Assembly (NCBI GenBank): GCA_041612035.1
Contig: JBFILX010000019.1
Span: forward strand, 1 to 18,071
DNA length: 18,071 nucleotides
Source: SZUA-320 sp041612035
GTDB lineage: Bacteria; Gemmatimonadota; Gemmatimonadetes; Gemmatimonadales; GWC2-71-9
Direction of reading: 5' to 3'
Shown here: positions 15,106 through 18,071 of the stretch, piece after piece
Numbering within the stretch: position 1 is the first letter of the stretch
Layout of the letters: each line of letters opens with the position of its first letter
The notes under the pieces: generated by a model
Databases searched by the model: none
The model's input: the letters and a program-made list of their open reading frames with translations, nothing else
What the model was told of the DNA's origin: nothing
Translations under genes and position numbers: made by a program

Positions 15106-16235
15106 CCGCCCTGCGGGTCCGGCCGGCGGAGACCGGCCGCGACCTCCGGCGGTTCATCGCCCTGCCCTATCGACTGCACGCGCGGGACCCCATGTGGGTC
15201 CCGCCGTTGCGTCGGGAGGTCGGCGCCCTGCTCGACCGGCGGCGGAACCCGTTCTTCGACCACGGCGAGGCGGCCTACTTCCTGGCGGAGCGCGACGGGG
15301 CGGTGGTCGGGCGGGTGGCGGCGATCGCCAACCGGCTCCACAACGAAGTGCACCACGACCGGGTCGCCTTCTTCGGGTTCTTCGAGGCCGAGCGCGATCC
15401 GGCGGTGGCCGAGGCGCTCCTCGGGGCCGCCGCGGCGTGGGCGCGGGAGCGCGGGTTCGACACCCTGCGCGGCCCGGCCTCCTTCTCCACCAACGACGAG
15501 TGCGGACTGCTGGTGGACGGCTTCGACACGCCGAACACCATCATGATGCCCCACAACCCGCCCTGGTACGAGGACCTGGTCACCGGGGCCGGGTTCCACC
15601 CCGTGAAGACGCTGCTGGTCTACCAGGGCGGCTCGATGGCGGGCCCCGCGCCCGTCCCGGCCCGGCTCACCCGCGCCGCGTCCCTGCTGCTGCAGCGGGA
15701 AGGCCTGACCCTGCGCACCCTCGACCTCCGCCGCTTCCGGGCGGCGGTCGACCTGATCAAGCGGCTCTACAACCGGTGCTGGGAGATGAACTGGGGGTTC
15801 GTCCCCATGACCGACCGGGAGATCGACCACCTCGCGACCCAGTTCCGCCCGGTGGTGGTACCGGAGATGATCCCCATCCTGGAGAAGGACGGCGAGCCGG
15901 TGGCCTTCGGGCTGGTGCTCCCCGACCTCAACGAGATGCTGCGGAACAACCGGTCGGGGCGGCTCTTCCCGGCCGTCCTGACCCTGCTCTGGCGGCTCAA
16001 GACCCGGCGCTACTGCCGGTCGCGGATCCTGCTGCTCGGCGTGGAGCCCGCGTACCGGGGCAAGGGCCTCGACGCGGTGCTGTACGAGCACATCTGGCGG
16101 ACCGGACACGACGTGGGGATCACCTGGGGAGAGGCGGGGTGGATCCTGGAGGACAACGCCGCGATGAACCTCGCCCTCGTCAAGATGGGGTTCGAGGTCT
16201 ACAAGACCTACCGGCTCTACGATCGCGTCCTGTGA
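15102..16235 (+). CDS. bcerS: Bacterial ceramide synthase (GNAT-type N-acyltransferase), apparent CTG start
   Basis: A protein of about 377 residues of the double-GNAT family to which the Caulobacter bacterial ceramide synthase belongs; it N-acylates the sphingoid amine. Family signatures are visible: FIALPYRLHARDPMWVPPLR near the N-terminus, GPASFSTNDECGLLVDGFD and the MMPHNPPWYEDL segment in the middle, and a C-terminal acetyltransferase-like half with LLLGVEPAYRGKGLDAVLYE and the GEAGWILEDNAAMNLALVKM segment. The conserved N-terminus begins before any usable ATG, GTG or TTG. CTG at 15102, overlapping the SPT stop as CTGA, gives the expected length. ATG 15192 would delete conserved residues. 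It overlaps the reductase gene by 4 nt. Function rests on family plus context. Confidence 0.82.
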   Translation: MTALRVRPAETGRDLRRFIALPYRLHARDPMWVPPLRREVGALLDRRRNPFFDHGEAAYFLAERDGAVVGRVAAIANRLHNEVHHDRVAFFGFFEAERDPAVAEALLGAAAAWARERGFDTLRGPASFSTNDECGLLVDGFDTPNTIMMPHNPPWYEDLVTGAGFHPVKTLLVYQGGSMAGPAPVPARLTRAASLLLQREGLTLRTLDLRRFRAAVDLIKRLYNRCWEMNWGFVPMTDREIDHLATQFRPVVVPEMIPILEKDGEPVAFGLVLPDLNEMLRNNRSGRLFPAVLTLLWRLKTRRYCRSRILLLGVEPAYRGKGLDAVLYEHIWRTGHDVGITWGEAGWILEDNAAMNLALVKMGFEVYKTYRLYDRVL

Positions 16236-17203
16236 AGGTCCTCGTCACCGGCGGCACCGGGTTCGTCGGATCCCATCTGATCGAAGTCCTGCGCCGGGAG
16301 GGCCATGCCGTCCGGGCCCTGGCCCGGAGCCGCGCCCGGACCGAAGCCCTGGGCCGCCCGGACGTCGAGTGGGTGCCCGGCGACCTGGCCGACGCGGCCG
16401 CCCTGCGCGAGGCCGTCCGGGGGGTGACGGTGGTCTACCACGTGGCGGGCCTGATCGCCGCCCGGAGCGACCTCGAGTACTTCGCCGTGAACCGCGACGC
16501 CACCGAGCGGCTGCTCCGGGCCGCGTCGGAGGCCGATGCCTCCACCCGGTTCGTCCTGGTCTCCTCGCTGGCCGCCGCGGGACCCAGCGGCCGCGGGCAG
16601 CCCCTCGGGGAAGACGCCGAACCGCGGCCGGTGACGGCCTACGGCCGGAGCAAGCTGGCGGGCGAGCAGGTGGTGCGGCAGGGCTCCCTGCCCTGGACCA
16701 TCATCCGCCCGCCCGCCGTCTACGGTCCGCGCGACCGCGAGATGTTCCGGCTCTTCCGGGCCGCCACGCTGGGGGTCGCCCCGCTGCCGGGCGACGGCTC
16801 GCAGGAACTGTCGCTGGTCTACGGCCCCGACCTCGCGGAGGCGATCGCCCGGGCCGGGATCGCGGACGCGGCCGTGGGGCGGACCTACTTCGCCGCCCAC
16901 CCCGAGACCCTGACCGCAGCCGACGTGGCCCGGACCATCGCCGCCGCGTCGGGCAAGCGGGTCCGGCTCCTCCGGATTCCCGCCCCGGTGGCCCGCGGGG
17001 TCCTGCAGATCACCGGGGCCGTCGCCCGGCTGGCCGACCGGGCCACGGTGCTCAACCCGGACAAGGCGAACGAGTTCCTGCAGCCGGCCTGGACCTGCCG
17101 CCCGGACGCGATCGAGCGCGACCTCGGCTGGCGCGCGGCGCACGACCTGGAGGCGGGGGCCCGGGCCACCGTCGAGTGGTACCGGGCCCATGGCTGGCTC
17201 TGA
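16232..17203 (+). CDS. cerR: Ceramide reductase, NAD(P)-dependent epimerase/SDR family
   Basis: A 323-residue extended short-chain dehydrogenase. The Rossmann motif VLVTGGTGFVGSHLIE starts at residue 3, and VYHVAGLIAARSDL and VNRDATERLL are typical of the epimerase branch. The catalytic triad is Ser111 or Ser112 (VLVSSLAAAGP), Tyr137 and Lys141 (AYGRSKLAGE). Annotation by sequence alone would be sugar epimerase or dihydroflavonol reductase. Placed directly after spt and bcerS, it matches CerR of the Caulobacter pathway, which reduces the 3-keto group of ketoceramide to give dihydroceramide. GTG start with 4-nt overlap (GTGA) to the previous gene. The PAP2 gene begins 14 nt before its stop codon. 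Confidence 0.82.
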   Translation: MKVLVTGGTGFVGSHLIEVLRREGHAVRALARSRARTEALGRPDVEWVPGDLADAAALREAVRGVTVVYHVAGLIAARSDLEYFAVNRDATERLLRAASEADASTRFVLVSSLAAAGPSGRGQPLGEDAEPRPVTAYGRSKLAGEQVVRQGSLPWTIIRPPAVYGPRDREMFRLFRAATLGVAPLPGDGSQELSLVYGPDLAEAIARAGIADAAVGRTYFAAHPETLTAADVARTIAAASGKRVRLLRIPAPVARGVLQITGAVARLADRATVLNPDKANEFLQPAWTCRPDAIERDLGWRAAHDLEAGARATVEWYRAHGWL

Positions 17204-18071
17204 CCCCGCCCGGCTCCTGCCGTTCCGGCCGGTGGACCGGATGCTGCTCGGGTACCTGGCGGTGGTCTCGGTCGTCGCCCTGGTGCGGCTCGAGGTGCGT
17301 CCCCGGGCGGGGTGGGTCCTGGCCGCCAACGCGCTCACCGCCGTCCTCGTCTACCTGCTCCGGGATCCGCGCCAGGGCCGCTGGGGCCGGCTGATCCGGG
17401 AGATCTACCCGATCATGCTCCTGCCGGCGCTGTACGGGGCCCTGGACCTGCTGAACGGGCTCGAGCTCCGGACCTGGGACCCCCTGGTGCGGTCGTGGGA
17501 GGAGGCGCTGTTCGGCACCCAGGTGAGCCGGATCTGGTGGCAGACGGCGCCCAGCGCCTTCTGGTCCACCCTGCTCCACGCCGCCTACTTCGGCTACTAC
17601 ATCATCATCCCGCTCCCCCTGATCTGGTTCCTGGGGACCGGCCGCACCGCAGCCGGGGAGCGCGTCGTGGCGATGATCGTGGCGACCTTCCTCATCTGCT
17701 ACGTGATCTTCCTGCTCTTCCCGGTGGCGGGCCCCTACTACGAGTTCCCGCGCCCGACCGGGCCGTTCGTGGACAACTGGGCGGCCCGGCTGGTGTACGG
17801 CACCCTGGCGCAGGGGAGTTCCTACGGGGCGGCGTTCCCGTCCTCCCACGTGGCCGCCACCATCGTGGCGGCGATCGGGGCCGGGCTCGGCTCCCGCCGG
17901 CTGGGGCTGGCCCTCGCCCTGCCGACCCTCCTGCTCACGGTCGGGGTGGTCTACTGCCAGATGCACTACGCGGTGGATGCCCTGGCCGGGGTCGTGCTGG
18001 CGGTCGCGGTCGCCTGGGCGGTGGCCCGATGGCTTCCCGCCCCCCAGAACGCCGCGAGGGCGGAGGCCTGA
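17190..18071 (+). CDS. PAP2-superfamily membrane protein, AUR1-like; candidate ceramide headgroup enzyme
   Basis: A 293-residue polytopic inner-membrane protein that is complete, its TGA being the last three bases of the window. About six hydrophobic segments are visible. The three PAP2 active-site motifs are in order: Arg188 in YYEFPRPTGPF, His220 in AAFPSSHVAA, and His259 with Asp263 in YCQMHYAVDALAG. The YxxxHYxxD form of the third motif is like the AUR1/inositol-phosphorylceramide synthase branch (PAP2_3). Members are lipid-phosphate phosphatases or phosphoheadgroup transferases. As last gene of the ceramide cassette, overlapping cerR by 14 nt, it may add or trim a phosphorylated headgroup on ceramide; this is inference. 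An internal GTG (17232) and ATG (17241) are alternative starts. Confidence 0.78.
   Translation: MAGSDPARLLPFRPVDRMLLGYLAVVSVVALVRLEVRPRAGWVLAANALTAVLVYLLRDPRQGRWGRLIREIYPIMLLPALYGALDLLNGLELRTWDPLVRSWEEALFGTQVSRIWWQTAPSAFWSTLLHAAYFGYYIIIPLPLIWFLGTGRTAAGERVVAMIVATFLICYVIFLLFPVAGPYYEFPRPTGPFVDNWAARLVYGTLAQGSSYGAAFPSSHVAATIVAAIGAGLGSRRLGLALALPTLLLTVGVVYCQMHYAVDALAGVVLAVAVAWAVARWLPAPQNAARAEA

Noticed and set aside
14463..16109. Minus-strand frame of 548 codons opposite spt and the ceramide synthase
   Set aside because: Low-complexity Arg/Pro/Gly/His-rich translation without motifs, antisense to two well-supported genes.

Overview
This is a very GC-rich window (roughly 70% or more G+C by eye), densely packed with genes and with many 4-nt start/stop overlaps. 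No ribosomal or other marker gene is present, so taxonomy is inference. The base composition, a diderm-type gene set (TolC-like outer-membrane channel, RND pump, lipoproteins), bacterial sphingolipid genes, and an M6-type protease ending in a GNxNGxYDxGD-type tail together suggest Gemmatimonadota or a similar environmental Gram-negative lineage.

Layout. (1) Positions 1-219: the 3' end of an APC-family amino acid permease. (2) 259-8421, plus strand: a TetR-family regulator with a palindromic operator over its own -35 box, followed by a tightly coupled tripartite efflux operon (TolC-like outer-membrane factor, lipoprotein membrane-fusion protein, HAE1-type RND pump). An MsbA-like homodimeric ABC exporter follows 10 nt behind the pump. 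(3) 8425-13728, minus strand: four close or overlapping genes. In transcription order they are a secreted M6-like metalloprotease with a C-terminal single dockerin-like EF-hand segment, a small lipoprotein predicted to be all-beta, and the [2Fe-2S] and molybdopterin subunits of an IorAB-type molybdenum hydroxylase. (4) 13861-18071, plus strand, divergent from (3): a four-gene bacterial ceramide cassette. It holds a serine palmitoyltransferase, a GNAT-type bacterial ceramide synthase, a ceramide reductase of the extended SDR family, and a PAP2/AUR1-like membrane protein that is a candidate headgroup enzyme.

How they work together. Region 2 reads as one drug or lipid efflux unit, probably autorepressed by the TetR protein. 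Region 4 encodes consecutive steps: serine plus acyl thioester gives 3-ketosphinganine, which is N-acylated to 3-ketoceramide, reduced to dihydroceramide, then perhaps given a headgroup at the membrane. Region 3 looks like one transcript for cell-surface or periplasmic proteins. The protease and its neighbouring lipoprotein may form a dockerin/cohesin-like docking pair, which is an inference.

The most interesting points are the compact ceramide cassette with its PAP2 partner, the apparent CTG start of the ceramide synthase gene, and the possible protease-lipoprotein docking pair. There is no gene-free stretch longer than 300 bases, and I saw no tRNA, rRNA, CRISPR array, insertion sequence or prophage gene.
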